Assembly (NCBI GenBank): GCA_913774715.1
Contig: CAJYHS010000072.1
Span: forward strand, 1 to 37,484
Reading direction: 5' to 3'
Origin: an uncultured Siphonobacter sp.
GTDB taxonomy: Bacteria > Bacteroidota > Bacteroidia > Cytophagales > Spirosomataceae
Length of the DNA stretch: 37,484 nt
Under the pieces are notes generated by a model that did not search any database, was not told the DNA's origin, and saw only the letters and a list, made by a program, of their open reading frames with translations. A program made the position numbers and the translations under genes. Below are positions 24,346-32,731 of this stretch, in pieces (positions within the stretch are counted from its first letter, which is position 1; each line of letters opens with the position of its first letter).

Positions 24346-27180
24346 ATGATTAACCGTCTGACCCTCTACGCGTTTCTTCTGTTTACCGTACTCAGTTTCA
24401 AACCCGATTCCGGCCCTTCCGACGAACTCTTCAAAAATCCTTCCCAGCAATACGGCATTCGCTGCTGGTGGTGGTGGCTGAATGGCAACGTAACCAAAGA
24501 AGCCATTACCCGCGATCTGGAAGAAATGAAAGCCAAGGGTTTCAGCGGAGCCTGTCTATTTGACGCCGGGGGACAGAATCAGCGGGATAACGCCGATGTT
24601 CCCGAAGGCCCGATGTTCGGAACGCCCGCCTGGAGGGAATTATACCGGCACGCCGTGAAAGAAGCCAGTCGGCTGGGATTAACCCTGAGTCTGAGCATTC
24701 AGAGCGGCTGGAATCTTGGCGGTCCCGACATAACGCCCGAAGAGGCGACCAAGCACCTGACCTGGTCGGAAACGAAAGTCAAAGGGCCCGGCAGGATTCG
24801 TCAGGAGTTACCCATGCCGAAAATTAAGGATGGCTATTACCGCGAAATTTCGGTGATGGCTTATCCCGCCAAAGCGAATACCAACCGCAAGCCCATTAAA
24901 GATTTCAAATTCAAAAATGCTTCGGAAGAAGCGGGTTGGTCGAATATTCCCGATACGCGTCCCTTATTAACCGATGAACCTTCCGTTCCTGGTGAAGAAG
25001 ACGCGACGCTGAAAAATGTCATTACTTTAACTTCTAATGTCAAAAACGACGTACTGGAATGGGATGCTCCGGCGGGTGAGTGGACGATAATCCGGCTGGG
25101 ATATACGCCTTCGGATGCCGAAGTTTCCACGTCGAGCGGTAAATGGAAAGGCCGCGTGCTGGATCACATGAGCGAAAAGCATTTCAATCGTTACTGGGAT
25201 ACGCACGTAGAGCCGATGCTGAATGAAATTGGTCCGGCCGCAGGCAAAACCGTCAAGTATCTCCAAACCGATAGCTGGGAACTGGGCGGCATTAACTGGA
25301 CGGAGGATTTTGCGGCGGAATTCAAAAAATTCCGGGGCTACGATATTACCCCTTACCTGCCAATTCTGGCGGGAAAGATCGTGGAGAACCGCGAAGTAAC
25401 GACCCGCTTTCTGGCGGATTTCCGTAAAACAGTTAGCGACTGCATCTCCGAACATCATTATGGATTATTTGCCAAGCGAGCCAAAGCCTTTGGCATGGGC
25501 ATTCAGCCCGAATCAGCCGGGCCGCATGCCGGACCGTTTGATGGGTTGAAAAATTACGGCCACAGTTCGTTGATGATGAGTGAATTCTGGGCTCCTTCGC
25601 CGCACCGTCCCACGCCCGAGCGTCGCTTTTTCGTGAAACAGGCCGCTAGTGCGGCTCACATTTATAATGTGCCACTAGTGGGAGCCGAGTCCTTTACCAC
25701 GATTGGTCCGCATTGGAACGACGTAATCTGGGCATCGATGAAACCGAGTGCGGACCATGAGTTCTGCTCGGGACTGAACCTGATTTTCCTGCACACCTTC
25801 ACATGTTCGCCCCGCGAAATGGGGCTGCCCGGTCAGGAATATTTTGCCGGAACGCACTTCAATCCGAACGTAACCTGGTGGAATGAATCAGGAGCGTTTG
25901 TAAAATACCTGAGTCGGATTCAGTACCTGGCTCAAAATAGCCGTTTTGTGGGGGATGTCTTGTATTACTATGGTGATCACGTGCCGAACATCGGTCGACT
26001 GAAAGAGGATGATCCGGCGAAAGTATTACCCGGTTATGATTACGACCTAACCAATGAAGATCGATTGCTGGCTTTATCCGTAAAAGACGGTCAGGTGACC
26101 TTCGATCACGGTCAGCATTACCGCTTACTCGTAATTCCCGATCATGGCGTGTTATCGCTCAAAGCTCTTCGCAAAATTCACGAATTAGTGAAAAATGGAG
26201 CGACCGTCATTGGACCCAAAACCACGCATACGGTAAGTCTGGAAAGTTACCCTGCCAGTGAAACGGAAGTCAAAAAACTGGCGGATGAGTTATGGGGCAC
26301 CACAGCGGCTGCTTCGGGTCAGCATACCTTCGGCAAGGGCCGGATTATTTGGGGTAAAACGGCTCGCGAAGTCTTAGAAAGCGACGGCATACAGCCCGAT
26401 TTTTCTGCGAATCAAAAACTGGATTATATTCATTACCAGTGGGGTAAGGCGGACTGGTATTTGGTGTCAAGTCAGCAGAAAGAAGCTCAGAAAGCTGACG
26501 TGGAATTCCGTATAACCGGCAAACAGCCTGAACTCTGGAATGCGGTAACCGGCGAAATTCGACCGATTCAAAACTTCCGTCAGGAAAACGGTAAAACCAT
26601 TATACCGCTGGAGTTTACGCCCAACGGTTCCTGGGTGGTGTTATTCCGTACGTCCATTCCTGCAAATAAACAGGGTAGTGCCACTTCGAATTTCATTAGT
26701 TACCAGCCCGTCAAAGCCATTGAAGGAACTTGGAACGTCAGCTTCAATCAAAAATGGGGTGGGCCGGAAAAAGCCGAATTCAAAACCCTGACGAGCTGGT
26801 CGAAACGCTCCGAAGAAGGGATCAAGTATTACTCAGGAAAAGCTACATACCGGATCTCATTCGATAGTCCCACGCCCAGTAACCCTTACCTGGATCTGGG
26901 TAATGTACAGGATGTAGGAGTAGCTCACGTGCGGCTGAACGGCAAAGATCTCGGCGTGCTCTGGTGTCCACCGTATCGAATCTCCGTAAAGGGGTACCTG
27001 CGGGCGAAGAATAATATGTTGGAAATCGACGTAACTAACTCCTGGCGAAACCGGCTCGTGGGCGACCGGGGTAAACCCCAAAGCCAGCGATTTACCCAAA
27101 CCAACATTCTGATTCGCCCTGAGTGGGAGTTACTGGACGGAGGCTTACTGGGTCCGGTTCAGATTCTGAAAGGGGAGTAG
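24346..27180 (+). CDS. Secreted GH106-like glycoside hydrolase (second copy)
   Basis: A 944-residue protein with a hydrophobic N-terminus (1-18, weak signal). Residues 40-53 (CWWWWLNGNVTKEA) are the GH106 start block; the catalytic region holds TDSWELGGINW (308-318), GIQPESAGPHAG (385-396) and GAESF (446-450), with E312, E389 and E448 as likely active or calcium-site residues. The C-terminus is a beta-sandwich, with LNGKDLGVLW and EIDVTNSWRNRLVG. It is longer than the copy at 8965 mainly through an insertion at about 140-260. It lies 99 bases after susD with a hairpin between, so it is likely part of the susCD transcript. Predicted alpha-L-rhamnosidase; other exo-activities are possible. Confidence 0.85.
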   Translation: MINRLTLYAFLLFTVLSFKPDSGPSDELFKNPSQQYGIRCWWWWLNGNVTKEAITRDLEEMKAKGFSGACLFDAGGQNQRDNADVPEGPMFGTPAWRELYRHAVKEASRLGLTLSLSIQSGWNLGGPDITPEEATKHLTWSETKVKGPGRIRQELPMPKIKDGYYREISVMAYPAKANTNRKPIKDFKFKNASEEAGWSNIPDTRPLLTDEPSVPGEEDATLKNVITLTSNVKNDVLEWDAPAGEWTIIRLGYTPSDAEVSTSSGKWKGRVLDHMSEKHFNRYWDTHVEPMLNEIGPAAGKTVKYLQTDSWELGGINWTEDFAAEFKKFRGYDITPYLPILAGKIVENREVTTRFLADFRKTVSDCISEHHYGLFAKRAKAFGMGIQPESAGPHAGPFDGLKNYGHSSLMMSEFWAPSPHRPTPERRFFVKQAASAAHIYNVPLVGAESFTTIGPHWNDVIWASMKPSADHEFCSGLNLIFLHTFTCSPREMGLPGQEYFAGTHFNPNVTWWNESGAFVKYLSRIQYLAQNSRFVGDVLYYYGDHVPNIGRLKEDDPAKVLPGYDYDLTNEDRLLALSVKDGQVTFDHGQHYRLLVIPDHGVLSLKALRKIHELVKNGATVIGPKTTHTVSLESYPASETEVKKLADELWGTTAAASGQHTFGKGRIIWGKTAREVLESDGIQPDFSANQKLDYIHYQWGKADWYLVSSQQKEAQKADVEFRITGKQPELWNAVTGEIRPIQNFRQENGKTIIPLEFTPNGSWVVLFRTSIPANKQGSATSNFISYQPVKAIEGTWNVSFNQKWGGPEKAEFKTLTSWSKRSEEGIKYYSGKATYRISFDSPTPSNPYLDLGNVQDVGVAHVRLNGKDLGVLWCPPYRISVKGYLRAKNNMLEIDVTNSWRNRLVGDRGKPQSQRFTQTNILIRPEWELLDGGLLGPVQILKGE

Positions 27181-27252
27181 TTCTTTTTAGTTGTTGGTTT
27201 TTAATTAATGGTTGTTGAGATATATCTCTTCAGTTAGGTCATGTTGAAATGG

Positions 27253-27270
27253 ACCGCCGCGTGAGGCGGT
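27253..27270. other. Small GC hairpin upstream of DUF1801 gene
   Basis: Stem accgcc (27253-27258) with ggcggt (27265-27270), loop gcgtga. No T tail on either strand. It may be a fragment of a repeat element; role unknown. Confidence 0.3.
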
Positions 27271-27292
27271 GGTTCATAAACTCCAAACTCAA

Positions 27293-27910
27293 ATGGGAAA
27301 AACGGATATTCGCGTAGACCTGTACATTGATAATGCGGCTGAATTTGCCAAACCCATTCTCGGTCATTTACGGGAGCTGATTCACGACGTTTGTCCAGAG
27401 GTTGAGGAAACGATCAAATGGGGCACGCCTCATTTTGGGTATAGAGCGGGTACTTTGTGTTTGATGGCAGCGTTCAAAAAACACGCTTCTTGCGTATTTT
27501 GGCTAGCTGCTAAAATGGAAGACCCTGCGGGCATTCTCTCTTCGGCGGGTGAGCCAAATGGCAGGGGTCAGTTGGGAAAACTAAAGTCTATGGAAGAGTT
27601 ACCTTCGGATGAAGTCCTGACCATCTACCTGAAACAGGCTATGCAACTCCTGGAACAGGGCGTGAAAAATACATCCCATCGGACTGCAGAGCAGAACCCG
27701 CTGGTACTACCCGCGTATTTTCAGGAAGAACTCAAGAAGAACGAGTTGGCTCTGAACCATTTCCAGCATTTCAGTTACGCCTGCCAGAGGGAATACATCC
27801 AGTGGTTTGAAGAGGCCAAAACAGAACCGACCCGCCTCAAACGCATGGATCAGGCCCTCGAGTGGATTGCGGAAGGGAAAATTAGAAACTGGAAGTATTT
27901 GAAGAAGTAA
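27293..27910 (+). CDS. DUF1801/YdeI-family protein
   Basis: A 205-residue protein. The N-terminal DUF1801 domain (about 1-115) contains YIDNAAEFAKPILGHLRELI, ETIKWGTPHFGY and CLMAAFKKHASCVFW, a frataxin/YdhG-like fold. The C-terminal YdeI/OmpD-associated helical part (about 145-205) has YACQREYIQWFEEAKTEPTR. Family members are widespread in soil Bacteroidota; no reaction is known. ATG 27293 is preferred over GTG 27269, which lies in the hairpin. It is unrelated to the surrounding polysaccharide genes. Confidence 0.85.
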   Translation: MGKTDIRVDLYIDNAAEFAKPILGHLRELIHDVCPEVEETIKWGTPHFGYRAGTLCLMAAFKKHASCVFWLAAKMEDPAGILSSAGEPNGRGQLGKLKSMEELPSDEVLTIYLKQAMQLLEQGVKNTSHRTAEQNPLVLPAYFQEELKKNELALNHFQHFSYACQREYIQWFEEAKTEPTRLKRMDQALEWIAEGKIRNWKYLKK

Positions 27911-27994
27911 TCGTTTCCTCAAGGGTCTATACAAGCTCTGAAGGTCTTGTTTATCATAACCCCGGCAAAGTCCGGGACTCTAAATCATTCATGT

Positions 27995-29221
27995 ATGCTT
28001 CGTCGATTTTTTCTTCGCCAGTTGGGCGGGGTAGGTTTAGTTAGTACTCTTCATCCCTTAGAAACGTTAGCTACCCCAACCGCTCCCACGTCGGATCGGG
28101 CTTACTGGATAACCATCCTGCAAAAACTGGCGGAACCCGTCCTGACGGCTCTGGCGGAAGATCAGCTGAAAGTACGAATGCCCGTAGAATCGAAACCGGG
28201 TCAGGAAGCCGATCGTAAAAATTATTCTTATCTGGAAGCCGTAGGACGGTTACTGGCCGGCATGGGTCCCTGGCTGGAACTGGATTCAGAAGATGAAAAC
28301 CCCTTGCGTCAAAAGTATTTTTCCTTAGCTCAGAAAGGGCTGGCGAATGCCGTAAACCCCCAAGCAAAGGATTATCTGAATTATACCAAAGGAGGTCAGC
28401 CGCTGGTGGATGCGGCTTTCCTGGCTCAGGGTTTAATCCGTTGTCCGAAATTATATCAGACGTTACCTTCGGCAGTAAAAACGCAGTTGCTTACCGCTTT
28501 CAGACAAACCCGAAATATTCAGCCTTACTTTAGTAACTGGCTGTTATTCAGTGCCATGGTCGAAGCTTTTTTTGCTTCTATTGGTGAAGAGTACGACAAA
28601 ATGCGACTGGACTACGCCCTGCGTCAGCACGAGCAATGGTATAAGGGGGACGGCATTTTTGGGGACGGCCCGGACTTTCACTGGGATTACTACAACAGCT
28701 ATGTAATCCAGCCATTTATGGTAGATATTTTGCGGACCTTACCCGACAAAAGTTATGACTTCCTGAAAAAGCGAATGGATAAGATCGCTCCGCGTTACGC
28801 CGCTATACAGGAACGACTTATTGCTACGGATGGCACCTTTCCCGTGATTGGCCGCTCCATTTGTTACCGGGCCGGAGCTTTCCATCACTTAGCTAATACC
28901 GCTTTTCTGAAGCAGTTACCGCAGGAAATCGCTCCTGCTCAGGTACGAAGTGCCTTGACAGCCGTTTTTCACAAAACCCTTGATAACCCCAAAAATTACG
29001 ATGCGAAAGGCTGGTTATACATTGGCCTGAATGGTCATCAGCCCGATTTGGGCGAGGGGTACATTTCTACCGGAAGTTTATACCTGACGGCCACGGCTTT
29101 ATTACCTTTAGGCTTACCCGCGAATGATCCTTTCTGGGCTAATCCAGCAACCGACTGGACCAGTCGCCGCATCTGGGAGAAAGGCGAAAACCTGCCAACA
29201 GATCACGCTGTTCACGTCTAA
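27995..29221 (+). CDS. DUF2264 protein, possible GH154-type uronidase
   Basis: A 408-residue secreted protein. The N-terminus MLRRFFLRQLGGVGLVS is signal-like. Family markers: YLEAVGRLLAGMGPWLEL, and YKGDGIFGDGPDFHWDYYNS followed by YVIQPFMVDIL, the most conserved part of DUF2264. DUF2264 has an (alpha/alpha)6 barrel; some members are, as I recall, in CAZy family GH154 (beta-glucuronidase), so a uronic-acid-removing role is plausible. ATG 27995 is preferred over TTG 27947 since it begins the signal. Position downstream of susCD and GH106 fits a PUL enzyme. Confidence 0.75.
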   Translation: MLRRFFLRQLGGVGLVSTLHPLETLATPTAPTSDRAYWITILQKLAEPVLTALAEDQLKVRMPVESKPGQEADRKNYSYLEAVGRLLAGMGPWLELDSEDENPLRQKYFSLAQKGLANAVNPQAKDYLNYTKGGQPLVDAAFLAQGLIRCPKLYQTLPSAVKTQLLTAFRQTRNIQPYFSNWLLFSAMVEAFFASIGEEYDKMRLDYALRQHEQWYKGDGIFGDGPDFHWDYYNSYVIQPFMVDILRTLPDKSYDFLKKRMDKIAPRYAAIQERLIATDGTFPVIGRSICYRAGAFHHLANTAFLKQLPQEIAPAQVRSALTAVFHKTLDNPKNYDAKGWLYIGLNGHQPDLGEGYISTGSLYLTATALLPLGLPANDPFWANPATDWTSRRIWEKGENLPTDHAVHV

Positions 29222-29232
29222 TTGATTTTCTG

Positions 29233-29331
29233 GTAGAGACGCCCATTTATGGCATCTGGGTAGAGACGGTTTTAGGTTACCTCCCATAATTTTCATCTGC
29301 CAGCTGAGATGCCATAAATGGACGTCTCTAC
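29233..29331. repeat. Hairpin repeat copy 1 (gtagagacg...cgtctctac)
   Basis: A 99-bp element. The arms gtagagacgcccatttatgg-catct and agatg-ccataaatggacgtctctac pair over 25 bp with one mismatch, around a 49-base loop beginning gggtagagacggtttt. Copy 2 begins 119 bases later. The stem sits after the DUF2264 stop. Confidence 0.85.
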
Positions 29332-29351
29332 GTGTGAGGGAAAAATATCTG

Positions 29352-29450
29352 GTAGAGACGCTCATTATGGCGTCTGGGTAGAGACGGTTTTCGTTACCTA
29401 TCCCATGATTATCATTCCCCAGCTTAGACGCCATGAATGGACGTCTCTAC
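29352..29450. repeat. Hairpin repeat copy 2 (gtagagacg...cgtctctac)
   Basis: A second 99-bp element, with the same ends and the same loop start gggtagagacggtttt. The inner stem has changed in both arms: ggcgtct/agacgcc instead of ggcatct/agatgcc, so pairing is preserved. It lies right before the endonuclease III gene and overlaps the in-frame ATG at 29433, which is therefore unlikely to be the start of that gene. Confidence 0.85.
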
Positions 29451-29504
29451 GAAATGAAATGGCTGGCAAAGGTTTTTCAAGAAAGATCAAAAACGAGCAA
29501 CCCT

Positions 29505-30167
29505 ATGAAACGTGCCTTTGATCTGAACGAAATGCTGCCCCGCATTGAAAAAGCCATTGCCCCTTATCCTAAAGCCGCCATGTTTGAACTGGCTGAGCGG
29601 GGGTATAATACCTTATTTGAGCAACTTATTTCCTGCCTGATTTCCATCCGTACGCTTGACGAAACAACAATTCCTCTTTCGTTAAAACTCTTCAATCGAG
29701 CTCGAACGCCGGAGCAGTTGCTGGCCATTCCCTTTGAAGAACTGGCGGAACTATTAGTAGGTAGCCAATACCCCGGACAAAAGGCCGAAACCATGCGAGC
29801 CATTGCCCAAATCTCTATTACCCAATACGGAGGTATGTTACCCGCGAATTATGATCAGCTTACCGCTCTGAAAGGCGTTGGGCCTAAATGTGCCAATCTG
29901 GCTTTAGGCGTAGCCACGGGAGTACCCGCGATTAGTGTGGATGTGCATGTACACCGCGTGGTGAATCGCTGGGGATTTGTAAAAACGACCACGCCTGAGA
30001 AAACGCTGAAAGTACTCGAAAATAAAGTTCCTCAACGTCAGTGGATTGATATTAACCGTTTGCTGATGCCGTTTGGAAAACACATTTGCACGGGTATCTT
30101 ACCGCGTTGTTCCCAATGTCCGGTGCTGGAGTTCTGCGAGCAGGTCGATGTAACTAAACATAGATAA
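29505..30167 (+). CDS. nth: Endonuclease III (HhH-GPD DNA glycosylase/AP lyase)
   Basis: A 220-residue base-excision repair enzyme that removes oxidised pyrimidines. It has the helix-hairpin-helix LKGVGPKCANLAL (122-134) with catalytic Lys K128, the Asp D146 18 residues later (SVDVHVHR), and the 4Fe-4S loop with C195, C202, C205 and C211 spaced C-x6-C-x2-C-x5-C. This agrees with E. coli Nth K120/D138 spacing. ATG 29505 (MKRAFDLNEML) is chosen over 29433 and 29454, which add residues coded by the hairpin repeat or poor linker. It is a stand-alone gene inside the PUL region. Confidence 0.93.
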   Translation: MKRAFDLNEMLPRIEKAIAPYPKAAMFELAERGYNTLFEQLISCLISIRTLDETTIPLSLKLFNRARTPEQLLAIPFEELAELLVGSQYPGQKAETMRAIAQISITQYGGMLPANYDQLTALKGVGPKCANLALGVATGVPAISVDVHVHRVVNRWGFVKTTTPEKTLKVLENKVPQRQWIDINRLLMPFGKHICTGILPRCSQCPVLEFCEQVDVTKHR

Positions 30168-30300
30168 TAAACACTAGTACATACCAGACAAGCCTTTTCT
30201 TTGCGTTCTTTGAAGAGGAACTGAGTATAAGCCTCCGGTTTTGGTCTTCCTCTATCATAAGCCCCCTGGCTGGGTTGTGTTTTACCATTAAACGAATGCA

Positions 30301-32547
30301 ATGAAAAAACTGCTGGTGCTTGCCTGCCTGCTTTTGAGTGAGTTGACGTATGCTCAAACGAATCCTTATCCGCTTATTCCATATCCTGCGTCGCTTAAAC
30401 CTGGAACTGGTGTTTTTGAAGTAAATGCTTCCACCAGCCTGATTTTCCCTGCCGATGCTCCATTAACAGCCCAGGTAAATCAACTGAAATCACTGTTAGG
30501 CATAAGTGGCAATGCCGCTGGTTCGGGTAACCGAATTGTTCTGGGGTTTGATTCATCTCTGGAAAGCGATGAAGCCTATTCGCTGGAAGTCAGTGCCTCA
30601 ACGATTAAGTTACTGGGCAAAACGCCAGCGGGTATCAACCGTGGTATTCAGACGCTGCGTCAGTTAGTATCTGTATCGGCGGGTGCGGCAAAGAAGATTC
30701 CTTCGGTAATTATTAAAGATCAGCCCGCGTATTCCTGGCGGGGTATGCACCTGGATGTGTCCCGCCACTTCTTCACGGTGGAGTTCATTAAAAAGTACAT
30801 TGATCAGCTGGCCTTTTATAAGTTCAACAAATTCCATTGGCACCTTACCGACGATCAAGGCTGGCGGATTGAGATCAAAAAATACCCCTTATTAACTCAG
30901 GAAGGGGCCTGGCGGACGCTGAATAATCAGGATTCATCCTGCATTGCCAAATCCAAAGACAATCCTGATTTCATTATTGATCCGCGTTTTCTGAAAATGA
31001 AGGACGGAAAGCAGGTCTATGGTGGCTATTATACGCAGGAGCAGATTAAGGAAATCGTAGCCTACGCTGCGGAGCGTTCCATCGAGGTGATTCCTGAAAT
31101 TGATATGCCCGGTCACATGATGGCGGCCATCAAGCAATATTCTTTTCTGAGTTGTACTACGGATGCCAGTTGGGGAAAAACGTTTTCAACGCCCATCTGT
31201 CCCTGCAACGAACAGACTTATGAGTTCGCTGAAAACGTGTTCAGTGAAGTATTTGACTTATTCCCAAGCAAATACGTTCATTTAGGGGCCGATGAGGTTG
31301 AAAAAACGACCTGGGCGAATTCAGAGGTTTGTAAGGAGCTGATGAAGAAAGAAGGCATCAAAAATGTGGAAGAATTACAGAGCTACTTCATTCACCGCAT
31401 GCAGAAATTTTTTACTTCCAAAGGTAAAAAACTCATCGGTTGGGATGAAATGCTGGAAGGTGGTATCGACGCTTCGGCAACGCTGATGTACTGGCGTTCC
31501 TGGGTTAAAAAAGCACCTTATGAAGCGGCTAAAAACGGGAATGACATCATCATGACGCCCGTCAGTACGCTATATTTCGACAGCCCTCCGGGAATTCAGT
31601 CGGTATCAAACGTGTATAATCTGGACGTCGTGCCTGAAGGGATTCCGGCCGATCAGAAGAAGCTTTTTCTGGGAGCTCAGGCTAACCTCTGGACGGAATA
31701 CGTGCCTACCGAAAGTCGGGCTGAATACCTCGTTATGCCCCGCATGACGGCCCTTTCAGAAGTAGTCTGGACCCAGAAGAAAAACTTTGATTCGTTTCAG
31801 AAGCGTTTGTTGCAGCATTATCCGATGATGGAGAAAAGTAATATTCACTATCGTCTGCCGGACCTGACGGGCTTCACGGAAGAGAATGTATTTGTAGATA
31901 AAGCGACATTATCCATCAAAAAACCGCTGGAGAGTTACACCATTCGTTACACAACCGATGGTTCGTTTCCTGAGAAAACTTCCCCTGAACTCGGTAATTG
32001 CTTAACCATTACGAAACCACAAACGATTAAACTGGCGGCCTTTACGTCAACGGGTTTACGCGGGGATATATATACGCTGAAATACCAGCAGCAAACCTAT
32101 GCTAAGCCCGTGAAAGTGACCGGTACAGCGGCTGGACTGAAAGGAAGTTTGTATAAAAAAGCGTTCAAATCGACGAAACTGATGCAGAACGAAAAAGCAG
32201 ACAGCACCTTCACGGTAACGAATGTAGAAGTACCTAAAACGGTAACGGCTCCAAGTTTCGGCATTCAGTTCCGGGGGCTGATCAACGTTCCCGAAACAGG
32301 CGTGTATAGCTTCTTCTATACCTGCGATGATGGCGGTATTCTTCGTATCGCGGATCGCCTAGTGGTGGATAACGATGGTAACCATTTCCCCATCGAAAAA
32401 AGCGGACAGGTAGCCTTATCCAAGGGAGCTCATCCTTTCGAAGCCGACTTCATCGAAGGTGGCGGCGGTTTTACCCTGAAGCTGAAATACAGCCTGAACG
32501 GTTCAGAACCCAAAGACGTACCTAATAGCTGGTTTATTCAGCAGTAA
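30301..32547 (+). CDS. GH20 beta-N-acetylhexosaminidase with C-terminal PA14 domain
   Basis: A 748-residue secreted enzyme. A signal peptide (1-19, LTYAQ) is followed by a GH20b domain (about 20-140), the TIM barrel (about 145-490) with HWHLTDDQGWR (179-189) and the catalytic D331-E332 pair in HLGADEVEKTTW, a CHB_HEX-like beta-domain (about 530-600), and a PA14 domain (about 640-748; VPETGVYSFFYTCDDGG). It removes terminal beta-GlcNAc/GalNAc by substrate-assisted catalysis. The PA14 domain probably binds sugar. It ends in a strong terminator. A PUL enzyme by position; it may also act in chitin or glycan turnover. Confidence 0.93.
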   Translation: MKKLLVLACLLLSELTYAQTNPYPLIPYPASLKPGTGVFEVNASTSLIFPADAPLTAQVNQLKSLLGISGNAAGSGNRIVLGFDSSLESDEAYSLEVSASTIKLLGKTPAGINRGIQTLRQLVSVSAGAAKKIPSVIIKDQPAYSWRGMHLDVSRHFFTVEFIKKYIDQLAFYKFNKFHWHLTDDQGWRIEIKKYPLLTQEGAWRTLNNQDSSCIAKSKDNPDFIIDPRFLKMKDGKQVYGGYYTQEQIKEIVAYAAERSIEVIPEIDMPGHMMAAIKQYSFLSCTTDASWGKTFSTPICPCNEQTYEFAENVFSEVFDLFPSKYVHLGADEVEKTTWANSEVCKELMKKEGIKNVEELQSYFIHRMQKFFTSKGKKLIGWDEMLEGGIDASATLMYWRSWVKKAPYEAAKNGNDIIMTPVSTLYFDSPPGIQSVSNVYNLDVVPEGIPADQKKLFLGAQANLWTEYVPTESRAEYLVMPRMTALSEVVWTQKKNFDSFQKRLLQHYPMMEKSNIHYRLPDLTGFTEENVFVDKATLSIKKPLESYTIRYTTDGSFPEKTSPELGNCLTITKPQTIKLAAFTSTGLRGDIYTLKYQQQTYAKPVKVTGTAAGLKGSLYKKAFKSTKLMQNEKADSTFTVTNVEVPKTVTAPSFGIQFRGLINVPETGVYSFFYTCDDGGILRIADRLVVDNDGNHFPIEKSGQVALSKGAHPFEADFIEGGGGFTLKLKYSLNGSEPKDVPNSWFIQQ

Positions 32548-32558
32548 TGAGGCAGAAC

Positions 32559-32604
32559 ATAAACAAAAAGATCCGCAACGTCACTTGCGGATCTTTTTGT
32601 TTAT
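32559..32604 (+). terminator. Strong terminator after GH20 gene
   Basis: A perfect 20-bp stem: ataaacaaaaagatccgcaa (32559-32578) pairs with ttgcggatctttttgtttat (32585-32604), 6-base loop. The T tract lies in the 3' arm. It probably works in both directions. Confidence 0.85.
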
Positions 32605-32731
32605 ACCCATTCCCGGAAACTCCTCGTTTGAAATAGAGTTAAGTCAATAGTCTGGTAGCAAACCACCTGTTTAGTTTCACTCACCACAGAGCCAGTCTTG
32701 GTTTATAATGCACTGCTCCAACCTGATGAAT

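Noticed and set aside
25027-25458. 143-codon minus-strand frame inside the second GH106-like gene
   Set aside because: Antisense to strong coding sequence, no family pattern.
27253-27270. GC hairpin as terminator of the second GH106 gene
   Set aside because: No T run on either strand and it is 70 bases past the stop.
29233-29450. Possible CRISPR array
   Set aside because: Only two copies of about 99 bp with a 20-base gap; each is a self-pairing hairpin, and there are no cas genes or regular spacers.
29433-30167. Longer endonuclease III from ATG 29433
   Set aside because: That start lies inside the right arm of hairpin repeat copy 2, and the added residues do not match Nth; 29505 gives the usual N-terminus.
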